Made by a program: the position numbers and the translations under genes. 64,000 nucleotides of DNA, from assembly GCF_004297125.1 (NCBI RefSeq), contig NZ_SCVD01000023.1, forward strand, positions 62,001 through 126,000. The letters run 5' to 3'. Positions 46,806-55,563 of this stretch are shown here, piece after piece. Below the pieces are notes generated by a model that worked only from the letters and a program-made list of their open reading frames with translations, did not search any database and was not told where the DNA came from. This stretch comes from Phenylobacterium sp. (GTDB taxonomy: Bacteria; Pseudomonadota; Alphaproteobacteria; Caulobacterales; Caulobacteraceae). Every line of letters begins with the position of its first letter. Position 1 is the stretch's first letter.

Positions 46806-48449
46806 ATGAACCTGTCAAAAGTCGCGGCCGGCGTTTCGGCCGCCATGCTGCTCGTGGGTTCGGCCCAAGCCCAGTCGGCCGCCGAATCGCAGGCGTCGGC
46901 CGAGCGCGTGCGCGCGCACGTCGCCTTCCTCGCCTCGGATCTGCTGCAGGGCCGCGAGGCCGGCTCGCCCGGCTATGACATCGCCGCCAACTACGTCGCC
47001 TCGCAGTTCGCCCAGCTGGGCCTGAAGCCCGCCGGCGCGAACGGCGGCTATTTCCAGCCGGTGCCGCTGCTGGCGGTCCGGCCGGCCGACGAGGGCCGCT
47101 TCATGCTGCGCGGCAAGGACGGCGCGGAGGTCCCGCTGGTGTTCGGCGAGGACGTCATGCCGGGCCAGCCCCACGGTCCGGCCGAGCGTAAGGTCGCCGC
47201 CCCGCTGGTGTTCGTGGGCTTCGGCGTTGTGGCCCCCGAGCATAGGCGTGACGACTACAAGGGCCTGGACGTGAAGGGGAAGATCGTCGTGGTCCTGCAG
47301 GGGGCGCCGGCAAGCTTCCAGACCGAGGAGCGGGCCTACTACGCCAACGGCCGCACCAAGCGCGCCCAGGCTGCGGCGCATGGCGCCGTCGGGGTGGTCT
47401 CGCTTTACCTGCCGGGGGACGAGAAGCGCCGGCCGTTCGCCAACGGCAAGCGCACCTGGCAGAGCTGGGCGATGACCTGGCGCAAGCCGGACGGCTCGCC
47501 CAACGACGTGGCGCTCGACACGCCGCAGCTGGCCACCGTCAGCATCGCCGGCGCGGCCAAGCTTTTCGCGGGCGCGAAGAAGACCTACGCCGAGGTGGCC
47601 GAGGCCGCCGAGAAGCCGAAGGGCGACCCGCCGCGCTTCCCCCTGGCCACGAGGCTGGACGCGACGCTGCACACCGAGTCCAAGACCTTGGAGAGCGCCA
47701 ACGTCGCCGCGCTGATCGAGGGCTCCGACCCGAAGCTGAAGGGCGAGGTGGTGGTGCTGTCCGCCCACCTGGACCACATCGGCGTCACCCCGCCGGTCAA
47801 GGAAGACGGCATCAACAACGGCGCGCTGGACAACGCCGGCGGCATCGCCACCACCCTGGAGGTGGCGCGTGCGTTCCAGGTGTCCGGCAAGGCGCCGCGC
47901 CGTTCGGTGCTGTTCCTGGCGGTGACCGGCGAGGAGAAGGGTCTGCTGGGTGCGGAGTACTTCGCCCGTAACCCGACCATGTCGCTGTCGTCGCTGGTGG
48001 CCAATGTGAACCTGGACATGCCGATCCTCACCTACGACTTCCTGGATGTCGTGGCGTTCGGCGCCGAGCGCTCCAGCCTGGCCGCCGCGGTGCGGAAGGC
48101 TGCGGCGCGCGAGGGTGTGGCCTTGTCCGCCGACCCGATGCCGGAGGAGGGGCTGTTCACCCGTTCGGACCACTTCCGGTTCGTGGAAGTGGGCGTGCCG
48201 TCGACCTTCCTGATGACGGGCTTCCAGAACGGCGGCGAGGCCAAGTTCCGCGGCTTCCTCGCGGGCTGCTACCACAGGCCGTGCGACGACCTCTCCCAGG
48301 GCATCGACTATGCGGCCGGCGCCAAGTTCGCCCGCATCAACTACGAGATCGCCCGCGAGATCGCCGACGCCGACGCCCGGCCGCTCTGGAACAAGGGCGA
48401 CTTCTTCGCGACGAAGTTCGCGGCTCCCCAGGTGATCGCCGACCACTGA
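46806..48449 (+). CDS. Secreted M28-family metallopeptidase with PA domain
   Basis: A 547-residue zinc aminopeptidase-like enzyme, exported by a signal peptide (MNLSKVAAGVSAAMLLVGSA). A protease-associated (PA) domain occupies about 130-270 (VGFGVVAPEHRRDDYKGLDV). The M28 catalytic core follows: VVLSAHLDHIGV (zinc His and Asp), DNAGGIATTLEVA (bridging Asp), TGEEKGLLGAEYF (catalytic Glu pair), LDMPILTYD and the last zinc His in CYHRPCDDLSQ. ATG 46806 is the start; the frame continues upstream without homology. It would trim peptides in the periplasm or medium. Confidence 0.93.
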   Translation: MNLSKVAAGVSAAMLLVGSAQAQSAAESQASAERVRAHVAFLASDLLQGREAGSPGYDIAANYVASQFAQLGLKPAGANGGYFQPVPLLAVRPADEGRFMLRGKDGAEVPLVFGEDVMPGQPHGPAERKVAAPLVFVGFGVVAPEHRRDDYKGLDVKGKIVVVLQGAPASFQTEERAYYANGRTKRAQAAAHGAVGVVSLYLPGDEKRRPFANGKRTWQSWAMTWRKPDGSPNDVALDTPQLATVSIAGAAKLFAGAKKTYAEVAEAAEKPKGDPPRFPLATRLDATLHTESKTLESANVAALIEGSDPKLKGEVVVLSAHLDHIGVTPPVKEDGINNGALDNAGGIATTLEVARAFQVSGKAPRRSVLFLAVTGEEKGLLGAEYFARNPTMSLSSLVANVNLDMPILTYDFLDVVAFGAERSSLAAAVRKAAAREGVALSADPMPEEGLFTRSDHFRFVEVGVPSTFLMTGFQNGGEAKFRGFLAGCYHRPCDDLSQGIDYAAGAKFARINYEIAREIADADARPLWNKGDFFATKFAAPQVIADH

Positions 48450-48453
48450 GACC

Positions 48454-49266
48454 TCAGTGCAGGCCCCGGGCCATCTGGTACAGGGTCAGCACGATCTCGA
48501 AGACGATCAGGACGACGATCGCGGCCTCGAGGCGCAGCGATCGCTCGGTGTCGATGAGGTCGGTCATCAGCCGTGCCGTCTGCCCGATCACGCCCAGCTT
48601 GTGGTTCAGCACCTTGGCGCGCTCGTCCAGCTCGAACTCGTTCTCGAGGCGGGCATAGAGCCGTTCGAGGTCGGGCCGGTCCCACAACAGGTCGGGCTTG
48701 TCGCCCGCCGCCACGCGGCCGCTGACGCGGTGCTCGACCAGGAGGGCCTGGCCGATCAACCGGATGACGTTGCGACGCGCGCCGTGGCGGCGGCCGGTGC
48801 GCGCCAGGTCGATGGCCCACGGCTCGATGGTCTCCAGCACGTCCGCCACCTGGCGCTCATGGTGCGCCAGGACGGCGCTGGCCGCGATGGCGTGCGCCAC
48901 TATGATCAGCCGCGACGGCGAGCGGTCGGCGATCCTCACCAGGCCGTTGGGATCGACCCGCTCGTCGCCGTCGGCGGGGGCCAGGACCGCGGTCTCTTCC
49001 TCTCGCTTCTCGAAAGCGGAACTCACCCTGGGCGCGATCAGCCGAAGGACCTCGTCCTCCGCCAGGGTGTCCAGCCCGATCAGCACGACCACGCCATAGC
49101 GGAAGACGACGGCAACGCCCTGCTCGCCGACCCGGAAGGCCAGGGGAACCGTCGAGAGCGCGTCGCGGCGCTCCAGGCCGACCGTGTCGATCCGCTCGCC
49201 CAGCATCACGGCGCGGGCGGTCAGGGGCGCGAACGAACTCTCGGATTGCGGCTGTGTGTCGGCCAT
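48454..49266 (-). CDS. RMD1/SIF2-family protein (DUF155)
   Basis: A 270-residue protein of the RMD1/YagE (DUF155) family. Recognisable parts are FRYGVVVLIGLDTLAEDEVL, TRRHGARRNVIRLIGQALLV-like helical middle and the ARLENEFELDERAKVLNHKL segment. A C-terminal membrane helix (AAIVVLIVFEIVLTLYQM) anchors it. Family members sit in mitochondrial or bacterial inner membranes and have no defined activity in bacteria. It converges on the M28 peptidase. Confidence 0.88.
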   Translation of the reverse strand: MADTQPQSESSFAPLTARAVMLGERIDTVGLERRDALSTVPLAFRVGEQGVAVVFRYGVVVLIGLDTLAEDEVLRLIAPRVSSAFEKREEETAVLAPADGDERVDPNGLVRIADRSPSRLIIVAHAIAASAVLAHHERQVADVLETIEPWAIDLARTGRRHGARRNVIRLIGQALLVEHRVSGRVAAGDKPDLLWDRPDLERLYARLENEFELDERAKVLNHKLGVIGQTARLMTDLIDTERSLRLEAAIVVLIVFEIVLTLYQMARGLH

Positions 49267-49294
49267 CGAGCCTAAGGGAACACGTCGCGCGGTG

Positions 49295-49915
49295 TCAGCG
49301 CCAGCCGTAGTTGAAGCTGACGCTGACGCGCGGGGTCTTCGCCTTGTTGGCCGGGACCTCGTGGCGGAGCCAACTCTCCCACATGTAGACCGTGCCGGGC
49401 GCGGGCTGCAGGTAGACGAAAGCCTGGGCCGTCTCCGGTGCGTCCGACACGCGCGGCGGCGCGGCCATCATCAGCGGCAGGCGGGGGTCCTCCAGCTTGA
49501 GCGCGCTCGCCCCGGGCGGCGTCGCGACGTAGACGGTGCCGGAGATCACGCTGTGCGGATGGATGTGGCCGGAGTGCGCCGCGCCCGGCTTCAGGATGTT
49601 CACCCAAAGGCTGTCCAGGCGCAGCTTGCCGCCGCGCAGGTCCAGGGACAGATCCGCGGCGAAGGTCTTGGCGTGGCGGTCCAGCAGGGTCTTCAGCTCG
49701 CCGAAGACGCTCATCCGCTGGGGCAAGTCATCCAGCGAGGCGTAAGAGGTGTAGCCGCCGTAGCCGTGCTCCCGGCACCAGGCGCGGCCGGCCTGGTCCT
49801 CCGCGGCCAGCATCTGGCAGGCTTCCAAAATCTCGTGGTTGAAATTTTCGAAGCTGCGGTTTGTTGTAAGGGTCGCTTCATAGATCGGGGTGACGAATAG
49901 TGGGCGCAGCGTCAT
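49295..49915 (-). CDS. TIGR02466-family putative 2OG-Fe(II) oxygenase
   Basis: A 206-residue member of a cyanophage/marine-type uncharacterised oxygenase family. It begins LRPLFVTPIYEATL; the metal His motif region is HSGHIHPHSVISGTVYVATP, and the distal His and Arg lie in WLRHEVPANKAKTPRVSVSF. A Fe(II)/2-oxoglutarate hydroxylase is expected; the target is unknown. ATG 49915 starts the recognisable domain. A much longer frame upstream is antisense to the next two genes and is rejected. Confidence 0.87.
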   Translation of the reverse strand: MTLRPLFVTPIYEATLTTNRSFENFNHEILEACQMLAAEDQAGRAWCREHGYGGYTSYASLDDLPQRMSVFGELKTLLDRHAKTFAADLSLDLRGGKLRLDSLWVNILKPGAAHSGHIHPHSVISGTVYVATPPGASALKLEDPRLPLMMAAPPRVSDAPETAQAFVYLQPAPGTVYMWESWLRHEVPANKAKTPRVSVSFNYGWR

Positions 49916-50050
49916 GGTAGGCGGCTTAGCGCAGGCCACCGGTTTTTCAAAACGCAGCGTCGGCTGGCGCAGCGTGTGAACGTTGTTTAGGTTTGACGGC
50001 AACTGAGACCCGGTCCTTGAGTCCGGGCCAGACATTGGGGGAACGAGACC

Positions 50051-50923
50051 ATGATCAAGTTCGTGGCGGCGCTGGCGGTTGTCGGTCTCGCGGTGACCGC
50101 GCCGGCGATGGCGCAGGCCCAGGCGAAGTCCAAGGCGGCGGCCGCCTACAAGGCCCCGCGTGGCCCGGACGGCAAGCACCCCGACCTGAACGGCGTCTGG
50201 CAGGTGATGAACTCCGCGGGCTGGGACATCGAGCCCCATGCCGCGCGCGCGGCCCTGCAGCTGCGCCCAGGCCCGTTCGTGCCGGTGCCGGCGAAGTCGG
50301 TCTTGGCGCTGGGCGCGGTGGGCGCGGTCCCCGCTGGCCTCGGCATCGTGGAAGGCGGCGAGATCCCCTACACGGCCGACGCCAAGAAGCAGCGCGACGC
50401 GAACCGGGCCAACTACACCGACCTGAACAGCGGCGACCCCGAGGTGAAGTGCTACCTGCCGGGCGTCCCGCGCGCCAACTACATGCACCTGCCGTTCCAG
50501 ATCTTCCAATCCGAGAAGTCGATGATCATCGCCTACGAATACGCGGGCGCGGTCCGGAACATCCTGTTCACCGATCCCGGTCCGGCTCCCGTCGACAGCT
50601 GGATGGGCCAGTCGGTGGCGAAGTGGGAGGGCGACAGCCTGGTGGTCACGGTCTCCGGCATGAACGACCGCACCTGGTTCGACCGGGCCGGCAACTTCCA
50701 CTCCGACCAGATGACGGTGGTGGAACGCTGGACCCCGACGGGTCCGACGACGATCCGCTACGAGGCGACGATCACCGATCCGAACACCTTCACCAAGCCC
50801 TGGAAGATGAGCTTCAATCTCTACAAGCGGCAGGGCGAGGACGCGCGGCTGAACCAGTTCAAGTGCGTCGAGTTCGTCGAGGAACTGATGTACGGCGACC
50901 TGCGCAAGGAACCGCTGAAGTAA
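50051..50923 (+). CDS. Secreted protein of unknown function, paired with a DUF6152 protein
   Basis: A 290-residue exported protein: signal peptide MIKFVAALAVVGLAVTAPAM, then a Lys/Ala linker and PDLNGVWQVMNSAGWDIEPH. Beta segments such as FQIFQSEKSMIIAYEYAGAV and VAKWEGDSLVVTVSGMNDRT, TWFDRAGNFHSDQMTVVERW alternate through the molecule. This pattern is common in alphaproteobacteria and is almost always beside a DUF6152 gene, as here (79 nt downstream). I know no function; a periplasmic binding or outer-membrane-associated role is a guess. Confidence 0.8.
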   Translation: MIKFVAALAVVGLAVTAPAMAQAQAKSKAAAAYKAPRGPDGKHPDLNGVWQVMNSAGWDIEPHAARAALQLRPGPFVPVPAKSVLALGAVGAVPAGLGIVEGGEIPYTADAKKQRDANRANYTDLNSGDPEVKCYLPGVPRANYMHLPFQIFQSEKSMIIAYEYAGAVRNILFTDPGPAPVDSWMGQSVAKWEGDSLVVTVSGMNDRTWFDRAGNFHSDQMTVVERWTPTGPTTIRYEATITDPNTFTKPWKMSFNLYKRQGEDARLNQFKCVEFVEELMYGDLRKEPLK

Positions 50924-51001
50924 GAAGCCTTGAGCTAGATTTGGGGTCGGCAAACCCGATCTTCGAGGGATAAGGTCTGCATCCGGCGTTGGAGGCGCGA
51001 G

Positions 51002-51454
51002 ATGAACAAGAAGAAGCTGATCATTGCGGGGGTCATCGGTGCGGCGCTCAGCGTCGCCGCCGCCGGCGGCGCGGCCTGGGCGCACCACGCGTTCGCCGCG
51101 GAATTCGACGGCAAGGCGCCCGTCCTGCTGCGGGGCAAGGTGACCCGCGTGGAGTGGATCAACCCGCACGCCTGGGTCCACATCAACAACGTCAACAAGG
51201 ACGGCACGACCACGGCCTGGATGGTGGAGGGCGGCACGCCCAACACCCTGCTGCGCTCGGGCATCGACCGCAATTCGCTGAAGGCCGGGACCGAAATCAT
51301 CGTCCGCGGCTACCAGTCCAAGGACAAGCTCTGCCGCCCGGCCTGCAAGGCCAACGGCCGTGACGTGACCTTCCCGGACGGCAAGAAGCTGTTCATGGGC
51401 TCGTCCGGCACCGGCGCGCCGGCCGACGGCGCGGATCCGGGCGAAAAGAAGTAG
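51002..51454 (+). CDS. DUF6152-family secreted protein
   Basis: A 150-residue exported protein. The signal peptide KKLIIAGVIGAALSVAAAGG ends at GAAWAHHAFAAEFDGKAP, and the HHAFAAEFD start of the mature part is typical for DUF6152. It has VTRVEWINPHAWVHINNV and a C-terminal FPDGKKLFMGSSGTG segment with two Cys (CRPACK) that may form a disulfide. Co-transcribed with the preceding secreted protein and ended by a terminator 23 nt after its stop. Confidence 0.88.
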   Translation: MNKKKLIIAGVIGAALSVAAAGGAAWAHHAFAAEFDGKAPVLLRGKVTRVEWINPHAWVHINNVNKDGTTTAWMVEGGTPNTLLRSGIDRNSLKAGTEIIVRGYQSKDKLCRPACKANGRDVTFPDGKKLFMGSSGTGAPADGADPGEKK

Positions 51455-51476
51455 TTCCAGCGCGAGCCGGATACGG

Positions 51477-51504
51477 AAAGGGGAGCCGCGAGGCTCCCCT
51501 TTTT
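51477..51504 (+). terminator. Intrinsic terminator after the DUF6152 gene
   Basis: A perfect 11-bp stem AAAGGGGAGCC/GGCTCCCCTTT with a GCGA tetraloop, followed by TT. It ends the two-gene operon and works equally well for the convergent flagellar-rod gene on the minus strand (AAA at its left). Confidence 0.88.
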
Positions 51505-51523
51505 CGTTCCGGGCCTGATCCGC

Positions 51524-51751
51524 TCAGCGCGTCTGCAGCTGGAGCAGCGAGTCCCACATGTCCTGAGCGAACTTGATCACCTGGATGTTCGCGGAGAAGG
51601 CGGTCTTGGCCTGGACCATGTCGACGGTCTCCTTCGCCAGGTCGACATCCGGCTCGCCTTCGACCCCCATGGTGGCGACGTTGACGGCCGAGGCCTCGAA
51701 GCGGCGCGAGGCCGCCATCAGGCCGTAGCGGGCGGTGGAGATCGGGTCCAT
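51524..51751 (-). CDS. Flagellar basal-body rod C-terminal domain protein (stand-alone)
   Basis: A 75-residue protein consisting only of rod/hook-type elements: an N-terminal SRRFEASAVNVATMG segment and the C-terminal FlgC/FlgE/FlgG signature DVDLAKETVDMVQAKTAFSA and QVIKFAQDMWDSLLQLQ. Real rod proteins are 130 residues or more, with a middle domain missing here. It may be a divergent small paralogue rather than a truncated pseudogene, since start and stop are intact. ATG 51751 (MDPISTARYG) is used. No other flagellar genes are close. Confidence 0.8.
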   Translation of the reverse strand: MDPISTARYGLMAASRRFEASAVNVATMGVEGEPDVDLAKETVDMVQAKTAFSANIQVIKFAQDMWDSLLQLQTR

Positions 51752-51873
51752 GCGGGAGAGCCTGCGCTCAAGCTCGTTAATCCCGCCCTCAGGAACGTAG
51801 TGAACAAGACCGAAAGCCGCGCGACGCAAGCCGGCCCGGGCGCGCTATGCTGATGCGATCGAAGGAGGCCCCG

Positions 51874-52227
51874 ATGCGCATGCTCTTCATCCTGGCTCCG
51901 CTGGCGCTGGCGCTGGCCGGCGGCGCCAGCGCCCAGCCGATCGGCGAGAACCCGCCGACCCGGACGATCCAGTGCATCGATGTCGGCGGCCAGTCGATCC
52001 CGCCCCTCTGCCGGGTCCCGGCCAGCCGCCTGGACCCGCGTGAGGATATCTGCACCTGCCCCGCGGGCGGGCAGCGGGTGGAGGTGGCCGTCTGCGCCAA
52101 GGGCCAGACGCCGCCGCCGGAAGGCAAGGCGCTGAACATCGCCCGCCGCCAGGCGTTGCACGACGGCAGCCTGTTGGGCGACACTGTGGCCGGCCGGCCG
52201 ATCTGCGTGGCGCCGCGGACGCCGTAG
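51874..52227 (+). CDS. Small secreted Cys-rich protein
   Basis: A 117-residue exported protein of unknown function. The signal peptide MRMLFILAPLALALAGGASA precedes a mature chain with five Cys: TRTIQCIDVGG, PPLCRVPA, DICTCPAGGQ and VAVCAKGQ, suggesting two or three disulfides. A strong AAGGAGG lies 9 nt before ATG 51874. The start upstream in the longer frame has no site. No family recognised. Confidence 0.72.
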   Translation: MRMLFILAPLALALAGGASAQPIGENPPTRTIQCIDVGGQSIPPLCRVPASRLDPREDICTCPAGGQRVEVAVCAKGQTPPPEGKALNIARRQALHDGSLLGDTVAGRPICVAPRTP

Positions 52228-52230
52228 TCT

Positions 52231-53472
52231 CTATCCCAGCGCGGCGTAGACCATCTTCTGGAACATGGGGCAGCCGATGCGGCCGGTGGGGCGCTGGCCC
52301 TGCATGGCGGTGACCGCCTCCGGCCCCAGCGGCATGGAATCCTGGATCAGGTAGATCAGGATGACGTCGTTCACCGGGTCGGCCTGCCACCAGGTGCCGA
52401 AGGCGCCCGGCCAGCCGAACGAGCCCTCGCCGCCGGCGCCCATCCATTGGTGCTTCTCGGCGTCCATCACCACCGACGCGCCCAGGCCGAAGCCCTGGGA
52501 TAGCCAGAAGGGCATGCCCAGGAAGGTGTGGCCCCGCTGTTCGTCGGTCAGCCGGTTGGAGACCATCAGGTCGATGGTCTCGGGCTTGACCAGCCGCACG
52601 CCGTCGACCTCGCCGCGGCCCAGCATGAGCCGGGCGAACTTCAGGTAGTCGTCGGCCGTAGAGACCAGGCCGCCGCCGCCGCCTTCGAAGGCCGCCGGCG
52701 TCTCGGGATCGGACCACGAGACGTCCTTCAGGCCGCCCTCGGGCAAGGCCTGGTAGAGCTTGGCGAGCCGGCCGCGCTTCTCGTGCGGCGTCCAGAAGCC
52801 GGTGTCGTTCATGCCGAGCGGATCGAAGATGCGTTCCTTCAGCACCTGGCCGATCGGCTTGCCCTCGATGCGCGCCACCAGGAAGCCCAGCACGTCGGTG
52901 GCGTGGCTGTAGTGGAAGCGCTCGCCGGGCTGGTAGCTCAGCGGCAGCGCCCCCAGCCGGGTCATCCACTCGTCGGGCGCATGGGGGTTGGCCAGCGCCG
53001 AGCCCAGCTTCTCTTCGTGGGCGTGCGCGATCGGCCCCATCGAGGTGAAGCCATAGGCCAGGCCCGAGCGATGGGTCATCAGGTCCTCGACCGTGATGTC
53101 CCGCACGGCGGGGACCGTGGCGTCCAGCGGGCCGTCGGCCGCCTTCAACACCTGCATGTCCTTCAGTTCCGGCAGCCATCTGGTGACCGGATCGTCCAGC
53201 TTCAGCTTGCCTTCCTCGACCAGCATCAGGGCGGCGAGCGTGGTCACCGGCTTGGTCATGGAGGCGATGCGGAAGAGGGTGTCCCGTTCCATCGGCAGGC
53301 CGGCGGCGATATCGCGCTGGCCGATGGTGTCGACCTGCACCACCTCGCCGCGCCGCCAGATCAGCGTCACGACGCCCGCGAGGGCCTGTTGATCCACCAG
53401 GCCCTTCAGCGCCGGAGCGATTCCCGCCAGCATGTCGCGATTGAAGCCCGCCGGAGCCTGAGCACCATCCAT
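52231..53472 (-). CDS. Serine hydrolase, beta-lactamase/class C-like (esterase)
   Basis: A 413-residue penicillin-recognising-enzyme-like hydrolase without a signal peptide. The nucleophile motif SxxK is SMTKPVTTLAALML near residue 70, the Tyr motif is RFHYSHATDVLGFLV near 180, and the third motif lies in FGWPGAFGTWWQAD near 370 (the His/Lys-x-Gly replacement typical of EstB-like esterases). It is more likely a carboxylesterase than a resistance enzyme. AAGGGAGG precedes ATG 53472 within a stretch shared with the SDR gene. The start is divergent to and overlaps by 2 nt the forward hydrolase start. Confidence 0.92.
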   Translation of the reverse strand: MDGAQAPAGFNRDMLAGIAPALKGLVDQQALAGVVTLIWRRGEVVQVDTIGQRDIAAGLPMERDTLFRIASMTKPVTTLAALMLVEEGKLKLDDPVTRWLPELKDMQVLKAADGPLDATVPAVRDITVEDLMTHRSGLAYGFTSMGPIAHAHEEKLGSALANPHAPDEWMTRLGALPLSYQPGERFHYSHATDVLGFLVARIEGKPIGQVLKERIFDPLGMNDTGFWTPHEKRGRLAKLYQALPEGGLKDVSWSDPETPAAFEGGGGGLVSTADDYLKFARLMLGRGEVDGVRLVKPETIDLMVSNRLTDEQRGHTFLGMPFWLSQGFGLGASVVMDAEKHQWMGAGGEGSFGWPGAFGTWWQADPVNDVILIYLIQDSMPLGPEAVTAMQGQRPTGRIGCPMFQKMVYAALG

Positions 53473-54511
53473 GGTCGCCTCCCTTATCGTTGTTCACTCA
53501 CATACGGCCGAGGGACGGGCGCGCCGTCAAGCCGCGCCCTGGAGGTGGTCGCATAAATCGTGGCTGGCCGTGGCGGCGCTGGGCGCGCTGCTGCTGCTCG
53601 CCGCCGCCCCGGTCCAGGCCGCGCCCGCGCCGGCGGGCGGACCGGTGGAGGCGAAGTACGAGAAGCCCGGGCCGATGCGGGTGGCGAAACTGACCTTGCG
53701 CGGACCTTGCGACCGCAAGGGCGACGCCTGCGAGATCTTCTATCCCGCCGACCTGGGCCCCGAGGGGACGCTCCACCCGGTGATCACCTGGGCGAACGGC
53801 TCGGACAAGACGCCCAGCCCGGCCGGGAAGTACGATTTCTTCCTCGGTCACCTCGCGTCGTGGGGCTTCGTGGTCGTCGCCACGCGAGATGGCGTGACCG
53901 GCGTCGGCGGGACGGTGCTGGACGCCGCCAACTTCCTGCTGGCCCAGGGACGGGACCCCGCCAGCCCGTTCTACCGCCGCCTCGATCCCGCCCGCCTCGG
54001 CGCGGTGGGCCACTCGCAGGGCGCGTCCGGCGCGGCCAACGCCATGCTGCATTCGAAGGGGGCGATCCGCACGGCGGTGCTGTTCCACCTGCCGCAACAG
54101 GCGTTCTGCAAGCCGGCGGACAATTGCCTGACGACGCAGGATCTGGAGGCGGCGGCCGGCGGATCGGTTTTCTACGTCAGCGGGACGTCGGACTTCATCA
54201 TCTCGCCCGACGACCAGCTCGGGGGCTCGAAGCTCAACTCCCTGAACGCCTACTACGACCACACGCCCGAGCGCCTGGCCAAGGCCAAGGCGTTGATCCG
54301 CGGGGCGAACCACAATGACGTGACGGGCCGCCCCGGTTGCCCGCCCGGCATGGGGGCCTGCAAGCAGGGCGTCCGCGCCTATCTCGGCTATCCGACCGCC
54401 TGGCTGGCCTGGCGGCTGCAGGGCGCAGCGGACGCCCGTCGCGCCTTCGCAGTCGGCGGCGAGCTCTTCCAGGCCCCCCGATGGACGCGTGTCAGGGGCG
54501 CCATCCGCTGA
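53471..54511 (+). CDS. Secreted alpha/beta hydrolase (chlorophyllase/PET-hydrolase-like fold)
   Basis: A predicted exported serine hydrolase of up to 346 residues. A hydrophobic signal region (VAALGALLLLAAAPVQA) is followed by VKLTLRGPC-like beta strands with CDRKGDACEIFYPAD (paired Cys), the nucleophile elbow GHSQGASGAANAM near residue 185, the Asp in SGTSDFIISPDD and the His in GANHNDV. The first in-frame ATG (53471) lies in the divergent gene's start and has no ribosome binding site; GTG 53570 begins the signal peptide and is a second candidate, also without a good site. Substrate unknown. Confidence 0.8.
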   Translation: MVASLIVVHSHTAEGRARRQAAPWRWSHKSWLAVAALGALLLLAAAPVQAAPAPAGGPVEAKYEKPGPMRVAKLTLRGPCDRKGDACEIFYPADLGPEGTLHPVITWANGSDKTPSPAGKYDFFLGHLASWGFVVVATRDGVTGVGGTVLDAANFLLAQGRDPASPFYRRLDPARLGAVGHSQGASGAANAMLHSKGAIRTAVLFHLPQQAFCKPADNCLTTQDLEAAAGGSVFYVSGTSDFIISPDDQLGGSKLNSLNAYYDHTPERLAKAKALIRGANHNDVTGRPGCPPGMGACKQGVRAYLGYPTAWLAWRLQGAADARRAFAVGGELFQAPRWTRVRGAIR

Positions 54512-54587
54512 GCTACTGTTCGGCGACCTAGAACCCAGGGGGCCGGCGAGAGTTGCGTCCCGGCCTTCCCTTCCATAGCTGGAGCCC

Positions 54588-55457
54588 ATGCTGCCGTTCG
54601 CCGTCACCAAGCGTCTGACCCTGGCCGCCGCCGCGGCGGCGCTGACCGCCGCCTGCTCGCCGCTCAGCATGTTCGCCACGCTCTCGCCCAAGGATCCGTC
54701 CTCCATGGTGGCGCGCGGCCAGCCCTACGGCGCCGGTCCCCGCCAGCGTCTGGACGTCTACGCGCCGCGCGGGGCCCAGGGCGCGGCGCCGGTCGCGGTG
54801 TTCTTCTACGGCGGTTCGTGGGATTCCGGCCGGCGGCAGGACTACGGTTGGGTCGGCCGGGCCCTGGCCTCCCGCGGATTCGTCACCGTGGTGGCCGACT
54901 ACCGAATCTACCCCGAGATCCGTTACCCTGGGTTCCTGGAGGATGGGGCCCAGGCGGTGAAATGGGCCAGAGACCACGCCGGCCAGTATGGCGGAGATCC
55001 CAGCCGCATCGTGCTCGCGGGCCATTCCGCCGGGGCCTACAACGCGGTGATGCTGGGCCTGGACGGCCGCTACCTGAAGGCCGCCGGCGTCGACCCACGC
55101 ACGGTCAAGGCGGTGGCGGGCGTGGCGGGCCCGTACGACTTCGTGCCCTTCGACGACCCGATCGCCAAACGCATCTTCGGCAAGACCGACGACCCGCCCG
55201 CCACCCAGCCGATGGCCTATGTGACGAAGGATTCGCCCGCCGCCTTCCTCGCCACCGGCGACGCCGACACCGTGGTCTATCCGCGCAACACCACGGCGCT
55301 GGCGAAGAAGCTCCGTGAAGCTGGCGTGCCGGTGGAGGAGCGCCACTACCCCGGCGTCGGGCACGTCAGGATCCTGCTGGCGCTGTCGCGCCCGCTCCGG
55401 GGCGAGGTCCCCGTGCTGGACGAAATGACCGACTTCCTGCGCGATCACGCCGACTGA
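54588..55457 (+). CDS. Lipoprotein alpha/beta hydrolase (carboxylesterase/BD-FAE type)
   Basis: A 289-residue hydrolase with a lipoprotein signal (ALTAACSPLS, lipobox LTAAC, Cys near 24), so it is anchored in a membrane. Oxyanion-hole strand FFYGGSWDSG, nucleophile GHSAGAYNAVML near residue 150, Asp in LATGDADTVV, His in PGVGHVRI. The layout fits carboxylesterase/kynurenine-formamidase-like BD-FAE enzymes. It stands 77 nt after the preceding hydrolase, with its own start ATG 54588. Confidence 0.92.
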   Translation: MLPFAVTKRLTLAAAAAALTAACSPLSMFATLSPKDPSSMVARGQPYGAGPRQRLDVYAPRGAQGAAPVAVFFYGGSWDSGRRQDYGWVGRALASRGFVTVVADYRIYPEIRYPGFLEDGAQAVKWARDHAGQYGGDPSRIVLAGHSAGAYNAVMLGLDGRYLKAAGVDPRTVKAVAGVAGPYDFVPFDDPIAKRIFGKTDDPPATQPMAYVTKDSPAAFLATGDADTVVYPRNTTALAKKLREAGVPVEERHYPGVGHVRILLALSRPLRGEVPVLDEMTDFLRDHAD

Positions 55458-55563
55458 CGTCCGCACCGCCGGATGAACGGCGCCGTGGTCTTGCCCGTTG
55501 AGAAGCGCGACAAGACCCTCGCCGTGACCTATGGCGTTGTGACTGCCGAGGAAGCCCGAAACC

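Noticed and set aside
49295..51181. A 628-residue fusion on the minus strand
   Set aside because: Only the last 206 residues match the oxygenase family. The rest is antisense to the secreted-protein genes at 50051 and 51002.
52231..53472. Class C beta-lactamase (antibiotic resistance)
   Set aside because: SxxK and Tyr motifs are present, but there is no signal peptide and the third motif is not KTG; an EstB-like esterase is more likely.
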